Origin: Streptomyces netropsis
GTDB taxonomy: Bacteria > Actinomycetota > Actinomycetes > Streptomycetales > Streptomycetaceae
Length of the DNA: 64,000 bases
Reading direction: 5' to 3'
Assembly: GCF_014203545.1 (NCBI RefSeq)
Contig: NZ_JACHJG010000011.1
Span: forward strand, 186,001-250,000
Part shown: in pieces, positions 1 to 8,603 of the stretch
Numbering within the stretch: the stretch's first letter is position 1
Layout of the letters: every line of letters starts with the position of its first letter
Notes under the pieces: generated by a model
Database searches by the model: none
Told to the model about the DNA's origin: nothing
What the model saw: only the letters and a program-made list of their open reading frames with translations
Position numbers and translations under genes: made by a program

Positions 1-1
1 G

Positions 2-2476
2 CTCGTCGTCGACGACGTCCAGTGGGCGGACCCGTACTCGCGCCGCTGGCTCCAGGCGCTGGCCCGCAGGCTCGACTCCGCACCCCTGATGCTGCTCACC
101 GCGCGCAGCGACGCGCTGCCCGGCGGTCCGTACGACCGCATCGAGCTGTGCCCGCTGGCCGACGCGCCCGCCGTCACCGGACACACCCTCCCCCTCGCCC
201 CCCTGTCGGCGGCGGGGGTGGGCGCGATGCTCGAGGGCAGCTTCACCGAGCCCGCCGACCCGGCCTTCGTCCGAGCGGCGTCCCGGGCGGTGGAGGGCAA
301 CCCCGCCGTCCTGCGCGCGGTGATCGGCCGGTTCGCGGGCCACGGCTGGGCACCGGCGGCGGACCGGCTGCCCCAGCTGACCGAGGCCGCGGCCGAGGCG
401 GCCAGGGACCGGGCGGTCCGCACGTTCAGCGTCCTGCCCGAGGAACTCCTCGGCGTCCTGCGCGTCGTCGCGGTGGCCGGCCGGCACTGCACACCCGAGA
501 TGATCACCGCCCTGGCGGAGCTGCGGACCCTCGGCGCGGCCCGCGCCCTGGAGCTGCTCTCCGGCACCGGTCTGCTGACGGCCGGGGACCGTCCCTCCTT
601 CGGCGAACCGAAGGCGGCCGAGGCGGCGCTGGCCGGGATCGGCGCGGAGCGCCGCGAGGAGCTGTACGCGCGCGTGGCCGAATGGGCCCACCGCACCGCC
701 GTGCCCGACGGCGGACTGGCCCGGATGCTGCTCGGCGCGCGCGTCATCGGCCACCCCTGGGCGGTGGAGGTCCTGCGCCGGGAAGCGGCCCGGCGGCGCG
801 CCGCCGGACACCCCGAGGAAGCGGTACGGCTGCTGCGACGCGCCCTGCGCGAACCCGTCCGCCCACCGCTGCGGGTGCGCATCCTGATCGAACTGAGCAC
901 GGTGGTGCTGCCCACCTCGCCCGAGGCCGCCGACCGCCACCTGCGCCAGGCGCTGCTCGTCGCCCCGGCCGACGGCACCGTCGGCCCCTCGTGGGTCCGC
1001 GCCGCCGAACTGCTCGTGGCCCGCGGCGATGTCGCCGCCGCCCAACCGCTGATCGCCCAGGCCGCCGCCCGCAGCGAGAGCCGCCCGGCGGACCGCGCTG
1101 CGCTGCGCGCGCTGTACTGGCTCGCCGAACACAGCCAGCAGGGCGCGACGCACGAGCTGGACCAGCCCCGCATGACGGCGTTGTCCACCTCGCCCACCGA
1201 ACCCGCCGAGGCGGGCGTCGTCGCCTGGCGCGGCGCCCTCGGCGGCCACGACATCACCCGCGCCCGCGCCTTGGCCCGCACCGCCCTCGCCCCGCCGGCG
1301 CGGGACACCACGCCCCTGACCGCCCAGCTGGCGGCCTGTCACACGCTCGTCCTCGCCGACGACTTCGCCGAGGCGCGCACCGCCCTGGACGCCGTCCTGG
1401 TGCGCGCCGAGGAGTCGGACGCCCGCGGGGTGACCGGTCTCGCCCTGCTCGTCGATGCCATGGCGGAACTGCGACAGGGGCGCCCCGACCGCGCCGCGAC
1501 CGCCCTCGACCGGGCCCGGGAGACCGTCCCCCAGCACTGCTGGCACCCCCTCATGGCCCCCGGCCCCGCCGCCTTGCGCGCCCTCGTCCAACTGGAGCGC
1601 GGGGACCTCGAAGGGGCCGAGCGGTCCGTCGCGCTGGCCCGCCCCGGCGGCGCCGAGGGCGGCCTCGCCTGGGCCCACCTGCTGTACGCCCGGGGCAGGC
1701 TGCGGCTGGCCCGCGGGCACCGCGGCAAGGCGCTCGCGGACTTCCTGGAGTGCGGCCGCCTGCTGCTCGCCCGTCAGGTGACCAACCCCGCCCTGCTGCC
1801 CTGGCGGTCGGCCGCCGCCCAGGCCCGCGGCCCGCGCCCCGACGACGCCCAGGCCATCGCCCTGCTCGCCGAGGAGCGCAGGCTCGCCCTGGCCTGGGGC
1901 GCGCCGAGCGCGGTGACCACGGCCCTGCACACCATGGGCGCGCGGGCCGCGGACCCGGCCCGCCCCGGTCGGAGCCCCGGCCGGCCGTGGCCCGAGCCCG
2001 CCGCCCCCGCGCCCCGGACACCGGTCACCTGGCAGTACCGGCAGGCGCTCCTCGCCCTGGGGACGACGCCGCTGAACGGATCGGACACCATCGACGCCCT
2101 GCTCCTCGGCGACGCACCGGCGACCGAACGGACCGGTCGGACCGGGCCGATCAGGCAGACCGGGCAGGGCGAACAGGGCGAGCGGACCGGACAGGGCGGA
2201 CGGTCCGCGCCGGCCCGCCCCCGGCGGGCAGCGGCCGGGACTTCCCCCACTTCCGACGGCACACCGCCCCCGGCGTCCCTCGGACTGACCGGCGCCGAAC
2301 TGCGCGTCGCCGCCCTGGCCGCGGGCGGCCTGGCGAACCGTGCCATCGCGGCCGAACTCTCGGTGACCCTGCGCACCGTCGAACTGCACTTGACCAAGGC
2401 TTACCGCAAGTTGGGCATCGCAGGGCGCGCGGAGCTGGCCGCCGCCCTCGGGCGCGCACCGAGGGAGACACCATGA
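2..2476 (+). CDS. LAL-family transcriptional regulator (5' truncated by window edge)
   Basis: This is the 3' part of a large ATP-binding LuxR (LAL/MalT-like) regulator. Reading begins inside the ATPase domain at a Walker B motif (LVVDDVQWAD, first codons), so Walker A and the start codon lie before the window. A long helical TPR-like middle follows, then a Q/G/R/T-rich linker near 2125-2220, and a C-terminal LuxR helix-turn-helix at about 2280-2460 (LTGAELRVAALAAGG, then TLRTVELHLTKAYRKLGI). The TGA stop overlaps the ATG of the next LAL gene in an ATGA, so the two are probably translationally coupled. Family members are typically pathway-specific activators. The target is unknown, but choP-choA downstream is the obvious candidate (inference). 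Confidence 0.9.
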   Translation, partial: LVVDDVQWADPYSRRWLQALARRLDSAPLMLLTARSDALPGGPYDRIELCPLADAPAVTGHTLPLAPLSAAGVGAMLEGSFTEPADPAFVRAASRAVEGNPAVLRAVIGRFAGHGWAPAADRLPQLTEAAAEAARDRAVRTFSVLPEELLGVLRVVAVAGRHCTPEMITALAELRTLGAARALELLSGTGLLTAGDRPSFGEPKAAEAALAGIGAERREELYARVAEWAHRTAVPDGGLARMLLGARVIGHPWAVEVLRREAARRRAAGHPEEAVRLLRRALREPVRPPLRVRILIELSTVVLPTSPEAADRHLRQALLVAPADGTVGPSWVRAAELLVARGDVAAAQPLIAQAAARSESRPADRAALRALYWLAEHSQQGATHELDQPRMTALSTSPTEPAEAGVVAWRGALGGHDITRARALARTALAPPARDTTPLTAQLAACHTLVLADDFAEARTALDAVLVRAEESDARGVTGLALLVDAMAELRQGRPDRAATALDRARETVPQHCWHPLMAPGPAALRALVQLERGDLEGAERSVALARPGGAEGGLAWAHLLYARGRLRLARGHRGKALADFLECGRLLLARQVTNPALLPWRSAAAQARGPRPDDAQAIALLAEERRLALAWGAPSAVTTALHTMGARAADPARPGRSPGRPWPEPAAPAPRTPVTWQYRQALLALGTTPLNGSDTIDALLLGDAPATERTGRTGPIRQTGQGEQGERTGQGGRSAPARPRRAAAGTSPTSDGTPPPASLGLTGAELRVAALAAGGLANRAIAAELSVTLRTVELHLTKAYRKLGIAGRAELAAALGRAPRETP

Positions 2477-5352
2477 CACCCCTGCTCGACCGCCGGCGCG
2501 AACTGGACCTGATCACGGCGGCGATGGCGGCGGCCGAAGGGGGCAGCGGCTCGCTGCTCGTCGTCACCGGTGGCCTCGGCGTCGGCAAGAGCGCCCTGCT
2601 CCGCGCCCTGCCCGCCCTCGCGGAGGCGCGCGGCACCAGCGTCCTGCGCGCGAGCGGAGCCCTGCTCGAGGCGGACTTCGTGTTCGGGGTGGTCTCCCAA
2701 CTGCTGGAGCCCCTGCTGCCCGAGACCTGCGGGGAGCCGCCCGCCGACGCGACGGGGACGGCCGGCGACGCCGAGCCGCACCGCGAGCTCCTGGCGCTGG
2801 TGGACCACCACAGCGCGCGCGGGCCGCTGCTGATGCTGGTGGACGACCTCCAGTGGGCCGATCCGCCCTCGCTGCGCTGGCTCGCTCACCTGGCCAAAAG
2901 ACTGCCGCGGCTGCCCGTCACCGTGGTCGTCACCGTCCGCGACGGCGACACCCGGGCCGAGGGGCCGCGCGTCCACGAGGTCACCGACCGCGCGGCGCAC
3001 ACGCTGCGCCCGGGCCCGCTCTCCGCGCGCGGCACGGCCGAACTCATAGCCGCCCGCTTCGGCCGCCCCGGCGATCCCGCCTTCGTCACCACCTGCCACA
3101 AGGCCACCGGCGGCAACCCCCTGTTCCTCACCGCGACCCTGGCGGGCCTCGCCGATACGGACGAGCCCCTCGCCGCTCTGGCCGGAGCCGTACACGGCCT
3201 GCGGCTGCCGGCCCTGCGCGAGCGGCTCGTCGTCGCCCTGCGCTCCCAGCCCGGACCCGTGCGGGACATGGCCAAGGCGATGGCGGTCCTCGACGACCCG
3301 GCCGACCCCGTGCTCATCGGCAGGCTCGCGGGCCTGGACGAGACCGGCCGCGACGCGGCCGTACGGGGCCTGGCCCGCCTCGGGCTGCTGGCCGCGGGCC
3401 CCGTGCCCCGCTTCGCCCACCCGGCCGTGCGCGACGCCGTCGAGGAACTGATGACCCCCGCGGAGCAGGAGGACATCCACATCTACGCCGCCCTGCTCCT
3501 GCACAACGGCGGCCACCCCGCCGAACAGGCCGCGGCGCAACTCCTCGCCGCCACCTCCTGCCAGGACGGCTGGGCGGTCGAGGTGCTCCGGGCCGCGGCC
3601 AACGCGGCCCTGCGCCGCGGCGCGCCCGAGGACGCCGCCCGCTATCTCCGGCGGGCCCTGCTCGGCAGCTCACCCACCGGAGCGGACCGGGCCACGCTGC
3701 TCGTCGACCTGGCCACCATCGAGCGGGCCTTCGACCCGCTGGCCGCGATGCGGCACATCTCGCAGGCCCTGCTGCTGCTCCCGTCGGCCGCGCAGCGCGC
3801 CATGGCGGCCACCCGCATCCCGCCCTCGATGCTGGGCTCCTGCCCGCCGCCGTGCATCGAACTCGTCGCCCGCACGGCCGAGGACCTGGGCGATCCCGAG
3901 CGCCTCGGCGGTGCCGAGCGCGACCTCGCGCTGCGGCTCGAGGCGCGGCTGCGGCACGTGGCGGTGAGCGGCCCGGGCCAACTGCCCGGCTGCGCCGACC
4001 GCTTGCGCGCCATGGGGCCGAACCCGTCCCTGCGGACCGCGGCCGAGCGGGAGCTGGTCACCGTGCTCCTGCACGGCGCCACCATGGCGCAGGGCATGCG
4101 GGCGGGCGACGTGGCCCGGCTGGCCAACCGGGTCCTCCAGTACGAACCCGCCTCGCCGAACCACGCCTACACCGCCCTGCCGCTGCTGACCCACAGCCTG
4201 ATCGCCGCGGACTCCTTCGAGACGCTCGGCCCCTGGCTGGAGACCGCGCGGGAGCAGGCCCGCCGGGAGAACGCCACCGTCCCCCAGACGGTGATCGGCA
4301 TCGAGCTCACCCACGTCGCCCTCGCCCAGGGCCGCCTGGACGAGGCACGGGCGCGTGCCAACGAGGTGCTCGCCCTGGGCGGCGCCGAGTGGGCCACCCT
4401 CCAGTCGATGACCGCCGTCGTCGTGACCGCCATCGAGAGCCGCGACCCCGAGCTGACCCAACGTCTGCTGGCCTACCGCCGCGAGGGCGCCGACCACGGC
4501 TACCGGCCGTCCTCCTTGCAGCTCGTCCGCGGCGTCACCGCGGCGATGCGCGGTGACGTGCCGAGCGCCCTGGAGTACTTCCTGGACTGGGGGCGCTCCG
4601 CCGAGCGCGCCGACTGGCGCAACCCCGCCGTCTTCCCCTGGCGCGCCTGGGCGGCCGGGCTGCACCACCGGATGGGCAACACGGCACAGGCCCACGACCT
4701 CATCGAGGAGGAGTACGCACGCGCCCTGGCCTGGGGCACCCGGGTGGCGATCGGCCGCGCCCTGCGGGTCCGGGGAGCCATCGCCGAGGGGGAGCGCGGC
4801 ATCGCGCTGCTACGGGAGTCCGCCGAGACCCTGGAGGGCGGCATCAACGCCCTGGAGCGGGCCAGGACCGCCCTCCTGCTCGGCCGGCGGCTGGGGGCCG
4901 ACGGGCAGACCGAGGCCGAGGCCCATCTGCGCCGGGCCCATGAGGAGGCGAACGGCTGCGGCGCCACCTGGCTCGCCGAGCGGGCGGCACGTGAACTGGG
5001 CAACCTCTCCCGCAGCAGGAGTTCGGCGGCCGTCGCGCACCTGACCAAGGCCGAACGCCGCGTCGCGGCGCTCGCCGCGGCCGGGGCGGCGAACAAGGAC
5101 ATCGCCGAGCGGCTCGAAGTGAGTTCACGGGCGGTGGAGAAGCACCTCACGCACGCCTACCGCAAGCTCAACGTGACGGGCAGGGCCCAACTCGCCGACT
5201 TGGCACACCTGTTGTCCGACGGCACGGCCGAGCCGTCGGTCCCCCGGGCGGCCCTGGCCGTCCCCCGGGGGACGGCCGCGCCGAACCATACCGAACTCAC
5301 CCGAACCAAAGAGTCCGGAACCGAACCGAAGCATGGCTCGAACCCTCGGTAA
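2473..5352 (+). CDS. LAL-family (LuxR-type ATPase) transcriptional regulator
   Basis: A complete 959-residue LAL regulator. The N-terminal AAA-type ATPase has Walker A GGLGVGKSA (about residues 33-41) and Walker B LLMLVDDLQWAD (about 117-128). A long TPR-like region follows, and a C-terminal LuxR HTH lies at about 857-915 (LTKAERRVAALAAAG, SSRAVEKHLTHAYRKLNV). The start is fixed by the ATGA overlap with the previous LAL gene. It is a paralogue of that neighbour: the same architecture in tandem. About 180 bp downstream lies the choP-choA pair, preceded by its own promoter-like site, so this regulator may control it, but that is inferred from position only. The reading frame is also open upstream of 2473, but that part is out of frame with the first LAL gene and is a GC artefact. 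Confidence 0.93.
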   Translation: MTPLLDRRRELDLITAAMAAAEGGSGSLLVVTGGLGVGKSALLRALPALAEARGTSVLRASGALLEADFVFGVVSQLLEPLLPETCGEPPADATGTAGDAEPHRELLALVDHHSARGPLLMLVDDLQWADPPSLRWLAHLAKRLPRLPVTVVVTVRDGDTRAEGPRVHEVTDRAAHTLRPGPLSARGTAELIAARFGRPGDPAFVTTCHKATGGNPLFLTATLAGLADTDEPLAALAGAVHGLRLPALRERLVVALRSQPGPVRDMAKAMAVLDDPADPVLIGRLAGLDETGRDAAVRGLARLGLLAAGPVPRFAHPAVRDAVEELMTPAEQEDIHIYAALLLHNGGHPAEQAAAQLLAATSCQDGWAVEVLRAAANAALRRGAPEDAARYLRRALLGSSPTGADRATLLVDLATIERAFDPLAAMRHISQALLLLPSAAQRAMAATRIPPSMLGSCPPPCIELVARTAEDLGDPERLGGAERDLALRLEARLRHVAVSGPGQLPGCADRLRAMGPNPSLRTAAERELVTVLLHGATMAQGMRAGDVARLANRVLQYEPASPNHAYTALPLLTHSLIAADSFETLGPWLETAREQARRENATVPQTVIGIELTHVALAQGRLDEARARANEVLALGGAEWATLQSMTAVVVTAIESRDPELTQRLLAYRREGADHGYRPSSLQLVRGVTAAMRGDVPSALEYFLDWGRSAERADWRNPAVFPWRAWAAGLHHRMGNTAQAHDLIEEEYARALAWGTRVAIGRALRVRGAIAEGERGIALLRESAETLEGGINALERARTALLLGRRLGADGQTEAEAHLRRAHEEANGCGATWLAERAARELGNLSRSRSSAAVAHLTKAERRVAALAAAGAANKDIAERLEVSSRAVEKHLTHAYRKLNVTGRAQLADLAHLLSDGTAEPSVPRAALAVPRGTAAPNHTELTRTKESGTEPKHGSNPR

Positions 5353-5406
5353 CCCGTACCTCCCGGAGCGCCCACCACAGGGTTAGCGCCCCGAGGAATG
5401 AATTCG

Positions 5407-5436
5407 TTGACAGGCTTCACACCGCGTCCATACCGT
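5407..5436 (+). promoter_or_regulatory. Putative sigma-70-type promoter for choP-choA
   Basis: A perfect -35 hexamer TTGACA (5407-5412) is followed by an 18-bp spacer and TACCGT (5431-5436), about 97 bp before the choP start. It sits in the only sizeable gap between the LAL genes and choP. The -10 is a weak match to TANNNT, so this is a candidate site only. Confidence 0.5.
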
Positions 5437-5532
5437 CCTTTTTCAGTAACCCTTCGGCCCGTGTGGACCGTGCCGCGCCGAGGGATGCGAAACGGCTCGC
5501 GGGCAGTGAAGAGCGTCATCGAAAGGGCGGAC

Positions 5533-6741
5533 ATGACCGAACTCGCGTCGGTGCCTTTCCCTCCCGTCCGAGAGAACGTCTTCGGCCCTCCGGAGAGCCC
5601 CCGAGGATCACGCGGGGACGCACCGATCACCCGGCTGACCTTCGAGGACGGCCGGCCCGGATGGCTCGTCACCGGCCATTCCGCCGCACGGGCGGTGCTC
5701 GCCGACCCGCGGTTCACCGCCCAGGGGGAACGGAATCACCCGCCGGTGCCCCGTGCGCCCACACTCGGGGAATCCCCGGCCGCACCGACCGGAATGTTTA
5801 ACCGGCAAGGGAATTCGTACGGCAGACCCGAAGAACAGCATTACCGCAAGCTGATCCTCGGCCAGTTGACCGATGACCGAATGCGCCGACTCACCGGATG
5901 GATCGAGAAGAGCGCCGACGAGCTGCTCGACGCGATGGAGCGCCACGGCGCCCCCGCTGATCTCCTCGAGCACTTCGCGCTGCCGCTGCCCTCCCTGGTG
6001 ATCTGCGAGCTGCTCGGTGTGCCCGACGCGGACCGCGAGGAATTCCAGCGCGAGAGCGCCGTGTGGAGCGGCCTCGGGGAGACCACCGAGGCCGTGCTGG
6101 GCGCCTTCGCGAGCCTCAGCGCGTATCTGCACCGACTGGTGCCGCTGAGGCGCGCACACCCCGGCGACGACCTGCTGAGCGGCCTGATCGCCGCCGACGA
6201 CGCACTGACCGACGAGGAACTGGCCTCGATCGCCTTCCTGCTGCTGGTGGCCGGTCACGAGACAGTGGCCCACCAACTGGCCCTCGGCGTGCTCGTCCTG
6301 CTGGAGAACCCCGGACAACTGGCAGCGCTGCGCGCCGATCCGTCCCTCATGGACGGCGCGGTCGAGGAGCTGCTGCGTCATCTGAGCGTCGTCCACCACG
6401 GGCCCACCCGCGCGGCCCTGGAGGACGTCGAGATCGACGGGCGGCTCGTACGGGCGGGCGAGATCGTCATGGTCTCGCTGGCCGCCGCCAACCACGACCC
6501 CGAGCGGTTCGCCGACCCCGCCCCGCTCGGCCTCACCCGGGACGCCACCGGCCATCTGGCCTTCGGGCACGGCGCCCACCGGTGCCTCGGCCGGCAACTG
6601 GCCCGCATCGAGCTGCGCGTCGCCCTCGGCGCCCTGCTGCGGCGCTTCCCGGACCTGCGGCCGGCCGTGCCGCCGCGGCAGATCCCGCTCCGCCACGACG
6701 CGCCGGTCCGCGGAGTCCGCCGGGCCCCGGTCACCTGGTAA
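5533..6741 (+). CDS. choP: Cytochrome P450, ChoP-like (CYP105-type)
   Basis: A 402-residue bacterial class I P450. Visible signatures are the I-helix AGHET (residues 240-244, oxygen activation), the K-helix ExxR (E279-R282) and the heme loop FGHGAHRCLG with Cys351 as thiolate ligand. Start choice: ATG 5533 has GAAAGGG upstream; the frame is open back to 5398 but that segment reads like untranslated leader. It lies 147 bp before the cholesterol oxidase gene in the same direction, the arrangement published for choP-choA of Streptomyces sp. SA-COO. The true substrate of ChoP is not settled; a steroid or another lipophilic compound is plausible. Redox partners are not encoded in the window. Confidence 0.9.
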   Translation: MTELASVPFPPVRENVFGPPESPRGSRGDAPITRLTFEDGRPGWLVTGHSAARAVLADPRFTAQGERNHPPVPRAPTLGESPAAPTGMFNRQGNSYGRPEEQHYRKLILGQLTDDRMRRLTGWIEKSADELLDAMERHGAPADLLEHFALPLPSLVICELLGVPDADREEFQRESAVWSGLGETTEAVLGAFASLSAYLHRLVPLRRAHPGDDLLSGLIAADDALTDEELASIAFLLLVAGHETVAHQLALGVLVLLENPGQLAALRADPSLMDGAVEELLRHLSVVHHGPTRAALEDVEIDGRLVRAGEIVMVSLAAANHDPERFADPAPLGLTRDATGHLAFGHGAHRCLGRQLARIELRVALGALLRRFPDLRPAVPPRQIPLRHDAPVRGVRRAPVTW

Positions 6742-6762
6742 CCGGCGGAGCCCACCAGGCCC

Positions 6763-6781
6763 GTGGACCGACACGGTCCAC
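6763..6781 (+). terminator. Hairpin in the choP-choA intergenic region
   Basis: A perfect 8-bp stem GTGGACCG / CGGTCCAC closes a 3-nt ACA loop, 21 bp after the choP stop. It has no T-tract. It could be a partial terminator, an attenuator or an RNA-processing signal giving choA expression separate from choP. Confidence 0.4.
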
Positions 6782-6888
6782 ACCCGGGACCCCCGCCCGC
6801 GAGGGACCCGGACACCGCAGTAACACCCCCTGTAAATTCCCGCATAGATCCAGCACAATGCAGTGCCGGAAAGGTCAGGTAAACCAGC

Positions 6889-8529
6889 GTGGTAGAAAAC
6901 CAGCACCTGTCGCGTCGTCGGCTGTTCGGCATGGCGGCCCTCAGCGCCGCCGCCCTCGCCGGCGCGACCACGATCTCCTCGGCCTCCCGCGCGGCGGCCG
7001 CCGAGAAGTCGGTGGCCGGCGGTACGTTCGTGCCGGCCGTGGTGATCGGCACCGGCTACGGCGCGGCCGTCTCCGCCCTGCGCCTCGGTGAGGCGGGCGT
7101 CCCGACGCTGATGCTCGAAATGGGCCAGCTGTGGAACCAGCCCGGCCCGGACGGGAACGTCTACAGCGGGATGCTCAAGCCCGACAAGCGCTCCAGCTGG
7201 TTCAAGACCCGCACCGAGGCGCCGCTGGGCTCCTTCCTCTGGCTCGACCTCGCCAACCGGGACATCGAGCCCTACGCCGGTGTCCTGGACCGGGTCAACT
7301 TCGACCAGATGTCCGTGTACGTCGGGCGCGGGGTGGGCGGCGGCTCGCTGGTCAACGGCGGTATGGCGGTGACCCCCAGGCGCTCGTACTTCGAGGAGGT
7401 GCTGCCCCGGGTCGACGCCGCCGAGATGTACGACCGGTACTTCCCGCGCGCCAACAAGACGCTCCGGGTGGGCAACATCGACAAGAGCTGGTTCGAACAG
7501 ACCGACTGGTACAAGTTCGCCCGGGTCTCGCGCGAGCAGGCGTCGAAGGCGGGCCTCGGCACCACCTTCGTGCCCAACGTCTACGACTGGGACTACATGC
7601 GGCGCGAGGCGGACGGCTCCGTGCCCAAGTCCGCGCTGGCCGCCGAGGTCATCTACGGCAACAACCACGGCAAGGTCTCGCTGGACAAGAGCTACCTGGC
7701 GAGCGCCCTGGGCACCGGCAAGGTCACCATCGAGACCCTGCACGAGGTCAAGACGATCCGGCAGCAGAAGGACGGCACGTATCTGCTGACCGTCGAGCAG
7801 AAGAACGTCGACGGCAAGGTGCTCGCCAGCAAGGAGATCACCTGCAAGCACCTGTTCCTCGGAGCCGGCAGCCTCGGTTCCACGGAACTGCTGCTGCGTG
7901 CCCGGGAGACCGGCACACTGCCCAACCTCAACTCCGAGATCGGCACGGGCTGGGGCCCGAACGGCAACATCATGACCGCCCGTGCCAACCACATGTGGAA
8001 CCCCACCGGGACCAAGCAGTCCTCGATCCCCGCGCTGGGCATCGACGACTGGGACAACCCCGACGCCCCGGTCTTCGCCGAGATCGCGCCCATGCCGGCA
8101 GGCCTGGAGACCTGGGTCAGCCTCTACCTCGCCATCACCAAGAATCCCGAGCGCGGCACCTTCGTCTACGACAAGGCCACGGACCGGGCGAAGCTGCGGT
8201 GGACCCGGGAACAGAACGCGCCCGCGGTGAACGCCGCGAAGTCGCTCTTCGACCGGATCAACAAGGCCAACACCACCATCTACCGGTACGACCTCTTCGG
8301 CAAGCAGCTCAAGGCCTTCGCCGACGACTTCTGCTACCACCCGCTCGGCGGCTGCGTCCTGGGCAAGGCCACCGACGACTACGGCCGCGTCGCCGGTTAC
8401 AAGAACCTCTACGTCACCGACGGTGCCCTGATCCCCGGCTCCATCGGCGTCAACCCGTTCGTGACCATCACGGCGCTGGCCGAGCGGAACATCGAGCGCG
8501 TCATCAAGCAGGACATCACCGCCTCCTGA
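6889..8529 (+). CDS. choA: Cholesterol oxidase, secreted class I (GMC-type) flavoenzyme
   Basis: A 546-residue precursor of secreted cholesterol oxidase, which oxidises and isomerises cholesterol to cholest-4-en-3-one with release of H2O2. A Tat-type signal (SRRRLFGMAA, residues 8-17) fits export of a folded flavoprotein. The FAD-binding GTGYGAA lies near residue 55. The three residues known as catalytic in the Streptomyces enzyme are conserved: E398 (FAEIAPMP), H484 (CYHPLGG) and N522 (GVNPF). Their spacing (86 and 38 residues) equals that of the SA-COO enzyme (E361, H447, N485 of the mature protein). The GTG start is preceded by AAGGTCAGG 9 nt upstream. It is probably co-expressed with choP. 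Confidence 0.97.
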   Translation: MVENQHLSRRRLFGMAALSAAALAGATTISSASRAAAAEKSVAGGTFVPAVVIGTGYGAAVSALRLGEAGVPTLMLEMGQLWNQPGPDGNVYSGMLKPDKRSSWFKTRTEAPLGSFLWLDLANRDIEPYAGVLDRVNFDQMSVYVGRGVGGGSLVNGGMAVTPRRSYFEEVLPRVDAAEMYDRYFPRANKTLRVGNIDKSWFEQTDWYKFARVSREQASKAGLGTTFVPNVYDWDYMRREADGSVPKSALAAEVIYGNNHGKVSLDKSYLASALGTGKVTIETLHEVKTIRQQKDGTYLLTVEQKNVDGKVLASKEITCKHLFLGAGSLGSTELLLRARETGTLPNLNSEIGTGWGPNGNIMTARANHMWNPTGTKQSSIPALGIDDWDNPDAPVFAEIAPMPAGLETWVSLYLAITKNPERGTFVYDKATDRAKLRWTREQNAPAVNAAKSLFDRINKANTTIYRYDLFGKQLKAFADDFCYHPLGGCVLGKATDDYGRVAGYKNLYVTDGALIPGSIGVNPFVTITALAERNIERVIKQDITAS

Positions 8530-8544
8530 AGCGGCGTGTGAGAT

Positions 8545-8574
8545 GGGGGGCGTGACCCGACGGTCACGCCCCCC
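8545..8574. terminator. Strong bidirectional terminator hairpin
   Basis: A perfect 13-bp GC-rich stem (GGGGGGCGTGACC / GGTCACGCCCCCC) closes a 4-nt loop, 15 bp after the choA stop and 29 bp before the end of the converging PIG-L gene. It is placed to stop transcription from both sides. Confidence 0.85.
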
Positions 8575-8603
8575 ACTCGTACGAGCGCCCGGGGGCCGGG
8601 GCC

